The notes beneath the pieces were generated by a model. It saw only the letters and a program-made list of their open reading frames with translations. It was not told the DNA's origin and ran no database searches. From positions 1 through 53,390 of the forward strand of contig JABDAL010000009.1 in assembly GCA_013289165.1 (NCBI GenBank): a stretch of 53,390 bases of DNA. Direction: 5' to 3'. Of the stretch, positions 1-8,819 are shown in pieces. The position numbers and the translations under genes are program-made. Each line of letters opens with the position of its first letter. Within the stretch, counting starts at the first letter, position 1. This DNA comes from Bacteroidota bacterium (GTDB taxonomy: Bacteria; Bacteroidota; Bacteroidia; JABEUT01).

Positions 1-157
1 TCGAAGTCCCAATACCCTCTCCAAATAATTTTACTCCGACAAAATTTTTAAATAACCCATGTGCATTGGTATCCATAATATTCATATAGGCATCTTGGGA
101 AAAGCAGTTAAAAGAAACCACCATGAACGCTAAAACCAGTTTTATTATTCTCACCAT
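1..157 (-). CDS. Partial secreted protein, N-terminus only
   Basis: An open frame begins with ATG at 157 on the minus strand and runs off the left edge of the window, giving about 52 residues. The start reads MVRIIKLVLAFMVVSFNCFSQ, a short basic region, a hydrophobic stretch and a likely cleavage site after FSQ, so a Sec signal peptide is probable and the product is periplasmic or exported. The rest (DAYMNIMDTNAHGLFKNF...) is not a family I recognise. It begins 25 bases after the lysA stop on the same strand with no promoter visible between them, so it may be the third gene of the lysC-lysA unit. The function is unknown. Confidence 0.6.
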   Translation of the reverse strand, partial: MVRIIKLVLAFMVVSFNCFSQDAYMNIMDTNAHGLFKNFVGVKLFGEGIGTS

Positions 158-182
158 GAACTACTTTTAATCAGTCTCAAAG

Positions 183-1343
183 TTATACATCCTCAGTAAA
201 ATAGGCTTTTGCCCGGCTGCGCATATTGTAGTCAAGCGACATGCTTTCTGAATAAGCTCCCGCCGTGCGAATGGCAATGATGTCTCCCCGCCTGGTTTCC
301 GTTAACTCCACTGCCTTCCGGAAACAATCAGATGATTCACATATGGGGCCTGTGACATCATATAGATATTTCCCTTTTCTTGTAGCTCCTAAAAGATTCT
401 CAATAGTATGGTAGGATTGGTATAATGCAGGACGTAAGAGTTCAGTCATTCCGGCATCCAATATTACAAAATTGGTCTGCATTCCCTTTTTCACAAAGAG
501 AACACGGGAAATAAGCGAGCCGCATTGAGCCACGATAGCCCTCCCGGGTTCAAGGTGCATTTTTATATGCGAGCCTGGTTTTAAAAATTTTCTAAACAAA
601 CCGAAATAGTTTTCAAAGTCAGGTATAGGGTCTTCATCAGGGTGATGATAATCCACACCCAAGCCACCACCAAGGTTTATGTTTTCAATAAATATGTCCT
701 TGTCGGCAAACCATTGCAATAATTCATTCGCCTTTACACATAAGGTTTTATAAACCGATAAATCTGTTATTTGGGAACCAATATGAAAATGCAGCCCGAT
801 TAATTTTATGTTTTTGCATTTGCGTAAAACATTCAGGCTTTCGTCTAATTCCCAACTGTTAATCCCAAATTTATTTTCTTCCAATCCAGTAGTAATATAG
901 CGGTGGGTATTGGCATTTACATTGGGATTTATACGCAATGCTACCTGTGCAGTTCTATTCTCACCTTTTGCAATTTCATTAACTACTTTCAGTTCTTCAA
1001 TAGATTCAGCATTAAAGCAAAAAATATTCTTTTGTACAGCAAATCTGATTTCCTTGTCTGATTTTCCAACCCCGGCAAATACTATTTTACCAGCTTTAAA
1101 TCCAGATTCAAAAGCCCTTTTCACTTCGTTTCCACTTACGCAATCAGCACCAAAGCCGGAATCTTTTACCAGTTTGAGTACTCCTTTATTAGCATTCGCT
1201 TTAAGAGCATAGTGTAATTCAATATCCTGTTTTTCGGCAGCTTTCCGGGCAGCTTTTAAGGTATCTGATAACAGTTTTGTATCGTAATAGTAAAAAGGAG
1301 TTTCAATTCCCTGGAATTTTTTAAGTAACGACGGACTAAACAT
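183..1343 (-). CDS. lysA: Diaminopimelate decarboxylase
   Basis: This PLP-dependent enzyme converts meso-diaminopimelate to L-lysine, the last step of lysine synthesis, in the cytoplasm. The 386-residue product has the fold type III alanine-racemase-like barrel. The YALKAN motif carries the PLP lysine (about K48). HFHIGSQ and GGGLGVDY contact the cofactor near residues 185-230, EPGR lies near 265, and GPICESSD carries the active-site cysteine contributed to the partner subunit of the dimer. SESMSLDYN near the C-terminus supplies the conserved tyrosine region. The length is slightly short for the family but no motif is missing. It follows lysC by three bases on the same strand, so the two are almost certainly cotranscribed. 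This couples the first and last steps of the aspartate-to-lysine route. Confidence 0.96.
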   Translation of the reverse strand: MFSPSLLKKFQGIETPFYYYDTKLLSDTLKAARKAAEKQDIELHYALKANANKGVLKLVKDSGFGADCVSGNEVKRAFESGFKAGKIVFAGVGKSDKEIRFAVQKNIFCFNAESIEELKVVNEIAKGENRTAQVALRINPNVNANTHRYITTGLEENKFGINSWELDESLNVLRKCKNIKLIGLHFHIGSQITDLSVYKTLCVKANELLQWFADKDIFIENINLGGGLGVDYHHPDEDPIPDFENYFGLFRKFLKPGSHIKMHLEPGRAIVAQCGSLISRVLFVKKGMQTNFVILDAGMTELLRPALYQSYHTIENLLGATRKGKYLYDVTGPICESSDCFRKAVELTETRRGDIIAIRTAGAYSESMSLDYNMRSRAKAYFTEDV

Positions 1344-1346
1344 ATC

Positions 1347-2669
1347 TTATTTATTGATTTTAAATACTCCCCTATTCAACGCCAATAGTGCTTCCTTCTT
1401 ATACTCGGCAGCTATTAATACGGAGATATTGTTTTTGCTTCCTCCATATGAAATCATCCGGATGGGGACATCTTTCAACGAATCAAAAATACGGACGGCA
1501 TAACCATGTTTATCGGCGAGAAAATCGCCCACTATACAAATTATCACCTGGTTCATCTCTACATCCACGGTGCCATACATTTCTAATTCGGTAATTATTT
1601 CTTTCAGGTTAGTTACATCATCAATGGTGAGCGAAACAGCAACCTCTGAAGTCGTAATCATATCAATAGGCGCCTTATACCTCTCAAACACCTCAAAAAT
1701 ACTTCGCAAAAAACCGTAGGCCATCAGCATACGAGTAGACTTTATTTTGATAACCGTAATGCTGTCTTTGGCAGCAACCGCCTTTATTTCGTCTCCTGAA
1801 GCAGCCTTGCTGATAAGTGTGCCTTTCGCTTCAGGCTGCATGGTGTTGAGAAGCCGTACGGGTACATTCTTCTTTTTTGCCGGAAGAATACAATAAGGAT
1901 GCAAAATCTTTGCCCCGAAATAAGCCAATTCCGCAGCTTCATCAAATGAAAGCTCTGCTATAGGATAGGTATCGGGAACGTAACGGGGGTCATTATTATG
2001 CATGCCATCAATATCCGTCCATATTTGAACTTCTTCCGCATTTATAGCAGCCCCTATAAGCGACGCCGAATAATCACTTCCCCCCCTTTTAAGATTATCT
2101 ACCTGCCCGAAAGCATTACGGCATATATAGCCTTGTGTAATAAATAATTCAGCATGCGGATATTTTGCCAATTCCTTTGCCAAATGCTCTTGCATATATT
2201 CCAAATCGGGTTCTCCATTCTCATCAATCCGCATAAAATTAAGAGCAGGTAAAAGAACCGATGGAATTTTCTGTTCCTCTAAATAATAATGAAACAAAGC
2301 GGTTGAAAGCAGTTCACCTTCCGCAAGAATGCTTTTTTCTTCGTTATGGGTGAACATATCCTGTGTAAAAGACGCGAGGAAATTAAAATGCTCAGTAACT
2401 ATTTCATTCCCTTTTTTCTTGTATTCATTCGTCGTAAAAAGCGTTTCAATCGTATCCCTATAAAGGGGTTCCAGTTCCTTTACTATGCGGGAAGCCTCAC
2501 TGGGTAATTGTTCGAAAAGGGCTTTTGTTATTCTCACTAGTTGGTCAGTAGTACCCGACATAGCAGATAATACAACTATTTTTCGGCCGGGATAATTTAC
2601 CAGCTTAGCAACCGCCTTCATACGCTCTGCCGAACCTACCGATGTTCCTCCAAATTTTAATACCTGCAT
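1347..2669 (-). CDS. lysC: Aspartate kinase, monofunctional
   Basis: The enzyme phosphorylates aspartate, the committed step to lysine, methionine, threonine and diaminopimelate. I place the start at ATG 2669, giving 440 residues beginning MQVLKFGGTSVG. The open frame extends 35 codons further upstream, but that part crosses the promoter box at 2689-2696 and is not family sequence. The kinase domain shows KFGGTSVG at the N-terminus, LKRGGSDYSASL and WTDIDGMHNNDPR. The C-terminal 130 or so residues form two ACT-type regulatory repeats, so feedback control by an end product such as lysine is expected. There is no fused homoserine dehydrogenase domain. It is the first gene of the lysC-lysA operon and diverges from the acyl-CoA reductase at 2742. 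Confidence 0.95.
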   Translation of the reverse strand: MQVLKFGGTSVGSAERMKAVAKLVNYPGRKIVVLSAMSGTTDQLVRITKALFEQLPSEASRIVKELEPLYRDTIETLFTTNEYKKKGNEIVTEHFNFLASFTQDMFTHNEEKSILAEGELLSTALFHYYLEEQKIPSVLLPALNFMRIDENGEPDLEYMQEHLAKELAKYPHAELFITQGYICRNAFGQVDNLKRGGSDYSASLIGAAINAEEVQIWTDIDGMHNNDPRYVPDTYPIAELSFDEAAELAYFGAKILHPYCILPAKKKNVPVRLLNTMQPEAKGTLISKAASGDEIKAVAAKDSITVIKIKSTRMLMAYGFLRSIFEVFERYKAPIDMITTSEVAVSLTIDDVTNLKEIITELEMYGTVDVEMNQVIICIVGDFLADKHGYAVRIFDSLKDVPIRMISYGGSKNNISVLIAAEYKKEALLALNRGVFKINK

Positions 2670-2688
2670 TTTATTCTTTTTGGGGGTG

Positions 2689-2696
2689 CAAAAGTA
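2689..2696 (-). promoter_or_regulatory. Promoter -7 box of lysC-lysA
   Basis: The minus strand reads TACTTTTG, an exact match to the Bacteroidota TAnnTTTG element, 19 bases before the lysC ATG at 2669. It lies inside the upstream extension of the lysC reading frame, which supports the shorter start. Confidence 0.65.
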
Positions 2697-2741
2697 AGAA
2701 AAGGAAAGATGTAGTAACTTTACACTCTGTTGAAAGTCATT

Positions 2742-3800
2742 ATGCAACTTGATAGAGCCATAAATAGTTTTCATTTACTGGGAGAAGAAATAGGCAATTT
2801 CTTGTATGGGAAAACTGCAAACCGGGAAAAGTGGGAAAAAGCATTACTATTAACTGAACAGGAGAACCCCTGGTTCACAAAGGAAAATATTATATCGGCA
2901 CTGAATGGTATAACTCCCTGGCTTGAAAAGGATAAACTAAATGCCTGGCTGGCCCAATACCCTCAACCGGATAACAAAAAAGTACTAACCGTTGGGGTTG
3001 TGATGGCAGGCAATATTCCTTTAGTTGGCTTCCACGATTTCTTATGTGTCCTGTTAAGTGGGAATATTCTTCATGCTAAACTATCACATTCCGATAAAAC
3101 ACTACTCCCCTTTCTTGCTAAAATACTTATCGGGATTGAACCGGAATGGGAAAACCAAATACACTTTGCTGACAAACTTTCTTCCACCGGTTTAAATGCC
3201 ATTATTGCAACAGGGAGCAATAATACGGCAAGACATTTTGAATATTATTTCCGGGACATTCCGCATATTATTCGAAAAAACCGTAATGGCGTAGCCATTT
3301 TGGCTGGCTTGGAAATAACCCATGATTTATCTATGCTTGGGGAAGATATATTCAGCTATTATGGGCTTGGCTGCCGGAATGTCTCTAAACTATTTGTTCC
3401 CAAAGGGTATGATTTTAAGCTGTTCTTTGAATCTATTGAGAAGTATAAGGATGTAATAAACCATAATAAATACCATTCCAACTATGTGTATAACCGGACT
3501 ATTTATCTGATGGATGGAAAAAAAATTACCGATAATGGTTTTCTTGCTGTTATAAATAGCCCTCATGTCGCCTCTCCTATTGCAGTATTAAATTTTGAAG
3601 AATACGATAACCTGGAAGTATTAGTAAAAGAGTTGAATAGCATAAAGGAAGAAATACAATGTGTAGCTACTTCGAACAGTGTAAATAAAAACCTTGGAAA
3701 CCTTGCCCCTCTTAAAGTAGAATTAGGTGAAACCCAGTCCCCATTATTGACGGACTATGCCGATGGAGTGGATATTATGAGGTTCTTATCGGAGCAATAG
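2742..3800 (+). CDS. Acyl-CoA reductase, LuxC family
   Basis: The 352-residue product resembles the LuxC-type acyl-CoA reductases, which reduce fatty acyl-CoA to aldehyde with NADPH through an aldehyde-dehydrogenase-like fold. Supporting segments are VGVVMAGNIPLVGFHDFLCV (the glycine-rich nucleotide-binding region), IATGSNNTARHFEYYF and YYGLGCRNVSKLFVP. The last carries the cysteine expected to act as nucleophile. The start is ATG 2742; a TTG four codons upstream is unlikely because it lies within the shared promoter region. Such genes are common as solitary reductases in this phylum, where the physiological substrate is unclear, so the family call is firmer than the role. There are no lux genes nearby. 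It is transcribed divergently from lysC and followed by folP, which has its own promoter. Confidence 0.8.
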   Translation: MQLDRAINSFHLLGEEIGNFLYGKTANREKWEKALLLTEQENPWFTKENIISALNGITPWLEKDKLNAWLAQYPQPDNKKVLTVGVVMAGNIPLVGFHDFLCVLLSGNILHAKLSHSDKTLLPFLAKILIGIEPEWENQIHFADKLSSTGLNAIIATGSNNTARHFEYYFRDIPHIIRKNRNGVAILAGLEITHDLSMLGEDIFSYYGLGCRNVSKLFVPKGYDFKLFFESIEKYKDVINHNKYHSNYVYNRTIYLMDGKKITDNGFLAVINSPHVASPIAVLNFEEYDNLEVLVKELNSIKEEIQCVATSNSVNKNLGNLAPLKVELGETQSPLLTDYADGVDIMRFLSEQ

Positions 3801-3824
3801 ATAGCCCGACAAGCCCATTTTTTG

Positions 3825-3832
3825 TAACTTTG
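3825..3832 (+). promoter_or_regulatory. Promoter -7 box of folP-cdaA
   Basis: TAACTTTG is an exact TAnnTTTG match ending nine bases before the folP ATG, which leaves room for only a very short leader. No Shine-Dalgarno sequence is visible. Confidence 0.65.
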
Positions 3833-3841
3833 TAGCAAACC

Positions 3842-4723
3842 ATGAACAGCACGATAAGGGAAATAACGCATCCCCTGAAAGGGTTACATTTAAAAAATGG
3901 CACTTATCTGTCTATGGAATCTCCATTGGTTATGGGGATCATAAATATAACCTCCGATTCATTTTACGATGGAGGACGATATAATACAAGCCAGGCTGCT
4001 ATTGAACGCTCGGAACAGCTTATTGCCGAAGGAGCAGATATTGTAGATTTAGGAGCAGCTTCCACCCGTCCGGGAGCTGAAGATATAGGCTCGGGTGAGG
4101 AGTTAAAAAGAATATTACCTGTACTTGATTATCTTTTAAAATATCACCCTCATGTTCCTGTTTCAATTGACACGTATTACTCAGTTGTAGCAAAAGAAAC
4201 TATTGACAGAGGAGCATCTATAGTGAATGATGTATCTGGTGGCAGCATGGATAAAGAAATGTACAAAACAGTGGCTGCCTTAAAAGTTCCCTATATTTTG
4301 ATGCACATGCAAGGCACGCCAAAAACTATGCAGGCGGACCCTCATTATATCAATGTGGTAGAAGAAGTTTATGAATATTTTTCTGAACGGATACCTCAAC
4401 TGCAAGTAGCAGGTGTGGAACAAATTATCATTGATCCCGGATTTGGGTTTGGAAAAACCGTAGAGCATAATTATACCCTATTGCGCCATCTTGACCGGTT
4501 TAAAAGCCTTGGTTTACCAATAATGGCCGGGCTTTCACGCAAATCAATGATTAATAAAGTCCTTAAAACAAAACCTGAGAATGCCCTTACGGGTACCATT
4601 TCATTAAATACACTGGCCCTCCTGCAGGGAGCCAATATTTTGCGGGTGCACGATGTAAAAGAAGCCAGACAGGTTATTAAATTGGTGGAACAATATTTAC
4701 CTCCCAAATCTATTGCCCGATAA
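3842..4723 (+). CDS. folP: Dihydropteroate synthase
   Basis: The enzyme condenses p-aminobenzoate with 6-hydroxymethyl-dihydropterin pyrophosphate to make dihydropteroate in folate synthesis, and it is the sulfonamide target. The 293-residue TIM barrel shows the expected signatures in order: MGIINITSDSFYDGG, DIVDLGAASTRPGAE, PVSIDTY, VNDVSGG, LMHMQGTP, IIDPGFGFGKT and GLSRKSMI. Length is typical. The ATG at 3842 lies directly after a TAnnTTTG promoter. The stop codon overlaps the ATG of cdaA by one base (TAATG), so the two are translationally coupled. The folP-cdaA order is common in this phylum. Confidence 0.96.
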   Translation: MNSTIREITHPLKGLHLKNGTYLSMESPLVMGIINITSDSFYDGGRYNTSQAAIERSEQLIAEGADIVDLGAASTRPGAEDIGSGEELKRILPVLDYLLKYHPHVPVSIDTYYSVVAKETIDRGASIVNDVSGGSMDKEMYKTVAALKVPYILMHMQGTPKTMQADPHYINVVEEVYEYFSERIPQLQVAGVEQIIIDPGFGFGKTVEHNYTLLRHLDRFKSLGLPIMAGLSRKSMINKVLKTKPENALTGTISLNTLALLQGANILRVHDVKEARQVIKLVEQYLPPKSIAR

Positions 4724-5502
4724 TGCTGACCTTATTCATCACATTCCGCTTTATTGATGCAATAGATATTTTACTAGTTGCCATTTTGCTTTATGAACTT
4801 TATAATCTTGTTAAAGGGACCACAGCTATTAACATACTTACAGGCATGGTTCTGTTGTATGTGCTTTGGCTAATTGTGAAAGCCTTAAACATGACCCTGC
4901 TTAGCAGCATATTGGGTGGTTTTATCAATGCAGGTATTATTGCCATTATTATCGTATTCCAGCAAGAATTAAGAAGGTTTCTCTTGTTGATAGGCAAAAC
5001 AGAATTTTTCAACCGACGCAACTTTGCCAAAAATTTCCTTATGCTGCAAATGAGTGATCGCAGGCCTTTGAATTTACAACCACTTATAAAAGCCTGCCGC
5101 AACATGAGCGAACAAAAGACGGGTGCTTTAATCGTAATCAGCCAGGATACAGACCTTTCCTTTTATTCCCAAACCGGTGATACCATAGACTCGAATATTA
5201 CGGAATCTATATTGGAAAGTATTTTTTATAAAAATAATCCACTCCATGATGGAGCCATTATTATAGAAAATAACAAAATACATGCTGTACGCTGCGTACT
5301 GCCCAGTACAGAAAAAATAGATTTCCCTGCCCACTTGGGAATGAGGCACCGGGCAGCGGTTGGGATTACTGAAAAGTCAGATGCTATTGCCATCGTAGTT
5401 TCAGAACAAACAGGTTCTATTTCACTAGCCAGCAATGGTGAACTGCAATATGACCTGACACCTGAAAGACTGGCTAACCTGATACAGGAAAAATCAGGAT
5501 AA
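4723..5502 (+). CDS. cdaA: Diadenylate cyclase, membrane CdaA type
   Basis: The enzyme makes cyclic di-AMP from two ATP. The 259-residue product starts with three hydrophobic helices (roughly residues 1-80, including IDILLVAILLYELYNLV and AGIIAIIIVFQQE). A DAC (DisA_N) catalytic domain follows, with the DGA motif in LHDGAIIIENN near residue 175 and the RHR motif in GMRHRAAVG near residue 210, so catalytic residues are complete. This is the CdaA/DacA topology, anchored in the inner membrane with the active site in the cytoplasm. It overlaps folP by one base. Cyclic di-AMP commonly controls potassium and osmotic balance in other bacteria, but no target gene or riboswitch for it was seen in this window. 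Confidence 0.95.
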   Translation: MLTLFITFRFIDAIDILLVAILLYELYNLVKGTTAINILTGMVLLYVLWLIVKALNMTLLSSILGGFINAGIIAIIIVFQQELRRFLLLIGKTEFFNRRNFAKNFLMLQMSDRRPLNLQPLIKACRNMSEQKTGALIVISQDTDLSFYSQTGDTIDSNITESILESIFYKNNPLHDGAIIIENNKIHAVRCVLPSTEKIDFPAHLGMRHRAAVGITEKSDAIAIVVSEQTGSISLASNGELQYDLTPERLANLIQEKSG

Positions 5503-5512
5503 AAAGAATAAT

Positions 5513-5520
5513 TACATTTG
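5513..5520 (+). promoter_or_regulatory. Promoter -7 box of the OmpH-like gene
   Basis: TACATTTG, an exact TAnnTTTG match, 38 bases before the ATG at 5559. Confidence 0.6.
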
Positions 5521-5558
5521 CGGCTGATTTTACTGTACCAATAATTAAAAATATAACC

Positions 5559-6182
5559 ATGAAAAACCTGTCAATTGCACTTAATGTTATCCTACTAATA
5601 CTTGTAATTATTCTTTTTGTAATGGTCAATAACTTAAAAAAGGGCATGGGAGAAGACAATTCTGCTATGCCTGCCGATAACAATAAGACCCTCCGTATTG
5701 CTTATGTTAATGCCGATAGCATTAACAGTACTTACCAAATGATGAAAGATTTTAAAAATGAAGTACAGGCCAAACAAATGCAAATGCAGGAGGTGTATGA
5801 CCAAAAGGCAAAAAAATTGCAAGCTGAATATGAAGCGTATGTTCAAAAGAAACAAGCAGGTAATATTTCAGAAATAGATGATAAAAAAGCTCAGCAGGAT
5901 ATACAGAATAAAAAGACTGAGTTGGATGAAATGCAACAAGGGCAACAAGACTTGCTAAAGGATGTACAGGCAAAAAACTTGGAAATAGAAAAAACGGTAC
6001 AAGATTATATTACCAGTTACAATAAAACTGCTCATTTTGATTATGTACTGGGCTACGAAAGTATTGGAGGAACGGTATTATTTGCCAACAATAGCTTTGA
6101 TATTACAAAGCAAATTGTAGGCGGGCTTAACCAGCAGTATAAGGACAGCCTGCAAAAAACTCCTTCAGGCCCTAAGCAGTAG
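5559..6182 (+). CDS. OmpH/Skp-like membrane-anchored protein
   Basis: The 207-residue product begins with an uncleaved-looking hydrophobic helix (MKNLSIALNVILLILVIILFVMV), so it is probably tethered to the inner membrane facing the periplasm. After a short linker, the segment RIAYVNADSINSTY matches the start of the OmpH/Skp fold. A long Gln/Lys/Glu-rich coiled coil follows (about residues 60-150), and then a return strand, FDYVLGYESIGGTVLFANNSFDIT, which is the C-terminal part of the Skp body. Skp proteins hold unfolded outer-membrane proteins. Anchored versions such as this are frequent in Bacteroidota, usually in several copies. Its stop overlaps the LysE-type gene tail by eleven bases in convergent orientation. 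Confidence 0.8.
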   Translation: MKNLSIALNVILLILVIILFVMVNNLKKGMGEDNSAMPADNNKTLRIAYVNADSINSTYQMMKDFKNEVQAKQMQMQEVYDQKAKKLQAEYEAYVQKKQAGNISEIDDKKAQQDIQNKKTELDEMQQGQQDLLKDVQAKNLEIEKTVQDYITSYNKTAHFDYVLGYESIGGTVLFANNSFDITKQIVGGLNQQYKDSLQKTPSGPKQ

Positions 6183-6822
6183 TTCTTCCAATAAAAAGGC
6201 TTTTATACAAAAGTACTATCCCGCAAATAATAAGGGCTATGGCCATTATATAATGGATGACCATCATTACCTTGTGTGTAAGGATTTTCGTCAGCCTGTT
6301 TGCAGCCAATGATTTGAGCAGGTCGAGAACCAAAATCATTAAAAGAGTCCCGGCAGAAAATGACAGAATTTCCTCTCCTGAACCATATTGTGAACTCACT
6401 GTGGTCATCCATGCAATCCACATAAATAAAACGAAGGGGTTCAATATGTTAAGGGCAAATCCTTTTACAATCATCCAGGGCAGGCGTTTGTTTACGTTTG
6501 CTACCGCCTCTATCCCTACTTTAACATCTCTTTCGTCTTCATGCTTTTGAAAAAGTTCGTAGATACCATAGATAAATAAAAGGATACTGCCTCCAATACC
6601 TTCATATAGTTTCACCTTAGGATTGTTAAAGAATTGTTGCGCGCCCAGGTAAGCAAGAAATACAAAAAAAGAATCGCTCAGTGAAATTCCGAAAGCCATA
6701 GCCGCAGCCGAACGAAATCCATTCTTAATACTGGTTTGTATAAGAGCAAACAATCCAGGCCCTATTAAAAATATGGACATTGAAAAACCCAATATCGCTC
6801 CTTTCAAAAATGTTACAATCAT
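6172..6822 (-). CDS. LysE/RhtB family amino-acid exporter
   Basis: The 216-residue protein is almost entirely hydrophobic, with six predicted helices. It opens with FLKGAILGFSMSIFLIGPGLFALIQ, which matches the LysE/RhtB signature of a first helix followed by a GP motif. This superfamily exports basic or neutral amino acids, or small related metabolites, by proton antiport. The substrate cannot be read from the sequence. It is divergent from dapA, and lysC and lysA lie 4 kb away, so lysine or a pathway intermediate is a reasonable guess, but that is inference from position only. A near-match promoter (TACTTTTA on the minus strand, 6849-6856) precedes it. Confidence 0.8.
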   Translation of the reverse strand: MIVTFLKGAILGFSMSIFLIGPGLFALIQTSIKNGFRSAAAMAFGISLSDSFFVFLAYLGAQQFFNNPKVKLYEGIGGSILLFIYGIYELFQKHEDERDVKVGIEAVANVNKRLPWMIVKGFALNILNPFVLFMWIAWMTTVSSQYGSGEEILSFSAGTLLMILVLDLLKSLAANRLTKILTHKVMMVIHYIMAIALIICGIVLLYKSLFIGRTTA

Positions 6823-6873
6823 TTATAAATGCCTATTGCTTTTGGTTCTAAAAGTACTAATTTTTATAAATCG

Positions 6874-6881
6874 TATCTTTG
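6874..6881 (+). promoter_or_regulatory. Promoter -7 box of dapA
   Basis: TATCTTTG, an exact TAnnTTTG match, 21 bases before the dapA ATG at 6903. It lies in the 80-base divergent region shared with the LysE-type exporter. Confidence 0.6.
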
Positions 6882-6902
6882 CCAACCTAAATATAAGTAT
6901 TT

Positions 6903-7817
6903 ATGGCTCCTGGAAAAAACACAATTAAAAACAAGCCTTCGCAGTTCGGAAAGTGCACGGGTGTTGCTATTGTTACCCCATTTAAAAAAGATGGAAGCGT
7001 AGATTTCAAATCGTTGGAAAAAATTGTAGAGCACCTTATAAAAGGCAACGTAGAATATATTGTGGCTTTAGGAACTACAGGCGAGTCCGCAACCCTTAGT
7101 AAGGAGGAAAAATTGGCCGTAACAAAACATATTATTGCAGTTGCCAATGGCAGAGTAGATATCGTTTTAGGAATTGGCGGAAATAATACTGCGGAAGTAG
7201 TAAATTCTTTGAAAACAACAGATACAAAGGGTATAACTGCCATTCTTTCTGTTTGCCCCTACTATAATCGTCCTACCCAGGAGGGGCTTTACCAGCACTT
7301 TAAAGCAGCGGCAAAAGCTGCCCCTTTACCTGTAATATTGTATAATGTGCCCGGAAGAACAAGCTGCAACCTTACAGATGAAACCACCCTGCGCCTTGCT
7401 CACGAATTTAAAAATATAATTGGTGTTAAAGAAGCCTCAGGTAATCTTGCCCAAATAATGAATATTATTAAAAACCGTCCGAAAGGCTTTTTAGTTATTT
7501 CAGGTGATGACCTGATTACATTGCCCATTGTAGCCTGTGGCGGAGACGGAGTAATATCGGTTGTAGCGAATGCCTATCCTAAAGATTTCTCCGAAATGGT
7601 TAGGCAGGCATTGTCCGGCAACTATGAGGAAGCCCGCAAATTACATTATAAACTTACAAACATCACAAACCTGATGTTTGCAGATGGAAGTCCCGGAGGT
7701 GTAAAAGCTGCCCTGGACATAATGGGATTGTGTGAGCCTCATGTCCGTCTGCCATTGGTCAATATTAATAAGAAAACCCATTCTGCATTAGCAGAGGAAG
7801 TAATGAACTACAAATAA
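6903..7817 (+). CDS. dapA: 4-hydroxy-tetrahydrodipicolinate synthase
   Basis: The enzyme condenses pyruvate with aspartate semialdehyde, the branch point to diaminopimelate and lysine. The 304-residue class I aldolase barrel shows GTTGES (pyruvate carboxylate binding), YNVPGRTS (catalytic tyrosine) and GVKEASGN with the Schiff-base lysine (about K174). SGDDLITLP lies further along. The first 15 residues (MAPGKNTIKNKPSQF) precede the usual family start and may be a short tail; a later in-frame start is not obvious. The gene is followed after 15 bases by the cation transporter, so cotranscription is likely. Confidence 0.95.
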   Translation: MAPGKNTIKNKPSQFGKCTGVAIVTPFKKDGSVDFKSLEKIVEHLIKGNVEYIVALGTTGESATLSKEEKLAVTKHIIAVANGRVDIVLGIGGNNTAEVVNSLKTTDTKGITAILSVCPYYNRPTQEGLYQHFKAAAKAAPLPVILYNVPGRTSCNLTDETTLRLAHEFKNIIGVKEASGNLAQIMNIIKNRPKGFLVISGDDLITLPIVACGGDGVISVVANAYPKDFSEMVRQALSGNYEEARKLHYKLTNITNLMFADGSPGGVKAALDIMGLCEPHVRLPLVNINKKTHSALAEEVMNYK

Positions 7818-7832
7818 TCCGGCAAAGCTGAA

Positions 7833-8753
7833 ATGGGACACGACCATGAACACGAACATCACCACCATCACCATGTGGCCAAGGTTGAAAATGTAAACTC
7901 AGCTTTTGTTATTGGTATCATCCTTAACTTTTTATTTGTAGTTATTGAGGCTGTTGTCGGAATTGCGATTCATTCCCTTTCATTGCTCTCCGATGCCGGA
8001 CATAACCTGGCAGACATAGGCACGCTTGCTTTGTCACTTCTCGCATTCCGGATGATGAAAATAAAATCGAATGACCGTTATACTTACGGATACCGGAAAA
8101 CCTCCGTATTTGCTGCTCTTATCAATTCAGTGGTGTTGCTGGTTTCCATTGGAGCCATAGTTTACGAAGCTGTTCATCGTTTATTTAATCCTGAACCTTT
8201 GCCCGGTGGTATTATTTCTATCGTAGCCGGGATTGGAATAATTATAAATGGGCTGTCGGCAATGCTCTTTATGCGTAATAAAGAAAAAGACCTTAACATT
8301 AAAAGTGCCTATATACACCTTCTATCCGATGCGGTAGTTTCGCTAGCGCTGGTTATAGGTGGTATTATTATTATATACACCGGCTGGTATATTATCGACA
8401 GTATTTTAAGTTTGGTTGTTGCCGGAATTATTTTGACCAATACATGGAATTTGCTGCGCGATAGCCTGCGCCTCTCCCTCGATGCAGTTCCTACGGGTAT
8501 TAGCATTGAGAAAATTAGAAATGTAGCTTTGAAAATAAAAGGGGTAAAAGATTTACACCACATTCATGTATGGGCTATAAGTACAACAGAAAACGCCCTC
8601 ACTGCTCACTTGGTTTTATCGGAAGAAGTGAGCCATCAGGAAGAAGAACAGATTAAACACATCCTGAAGCACGAACTGGAGCACAATAACATACACCATA
8701 TTACTCTTGAGTCAGAATATGATAATAAAGCGTGTGAAGAGGAAAAGTGTTAG
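7833..8753 (+). CDS. Cation diffusion facilitator, zinc type
   Basis: The 306-residue inner-membrane antiporter moves divalent metal (most likely Zn2+, possibly Co2+ or Cd2+) out of the cytoplasm. It has a histidine-rich N-terminus (MGHDHEHEHHHHHHVAK), six hydrophobic helices and the two metal-site pairs expected in helix 2 (SDAGHNLAD) and helix 5 (HLLSDAVVS). The C-terminal cytoplasmic domain contains GVKDLHHIHVWAIS and ends in an acidic, cysteine-containing tail (CEEEKC). This is the CzcD/ZitB subgroup by its HxxxD pattern. It follows dapA by 15 bases, and no separate promoter is evident. No metal-responsive regulator is adjacent. Confidence 0.9.
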   Translation: MGHDHEHEHHHHHHVAKVENVNSAFVIGIILNFLFVVIEAVVGIAIHSLSLLSDAGHNLADIGTLALSLLAFRMMKIKSNDRYTYGYRKTSVFAALINSVVLLVSIGAIVYEAVHRLFNPEPLPGGIISIVAGIGIIINGLSAMLFMRNKEKDLNIKSAYIHLLSDAVVSLALVIGGIIIIYTGWYIIDSILSLVVAGIILTNTWNLLRDSLRLSLDAVPTGISIEKIRNVALKIKGVKDLHHIHVWAISTTENALTAHLVLSEEVSHQEEEQIKHILKHELEHNNIHHITLESEYDNKACEEEKC

Positions 8754-8764
8754 TGCTTCTTTAA

Positions 8765-8794
8765 AAGAAAAAACCCCGGTATTTGAAGCCGGGG
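8765..8794 (-). terminator. Rho-independent terminator of yceI
   Basis: CCCCGG (8774-8779) pairs with CCGGGG (8789-8794) around a nine-base loop. On the minus strand the hairpin is followed by a T-run, so it ends transcription of the YceI gene. It may also slow plus-strand readthrough from the cation transporter. Confidence 0.75.
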
Positions 8795-8819
8795 CCTAAC
8801 TAAATCAGTACTCCCTTGA

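Noticed and set aside
2670-2774. Upstream extension of lysC
   Set aside because: It crosses the promoter box and overlaps the divergent gene; family sequence starts at MQVLKFGGTS.
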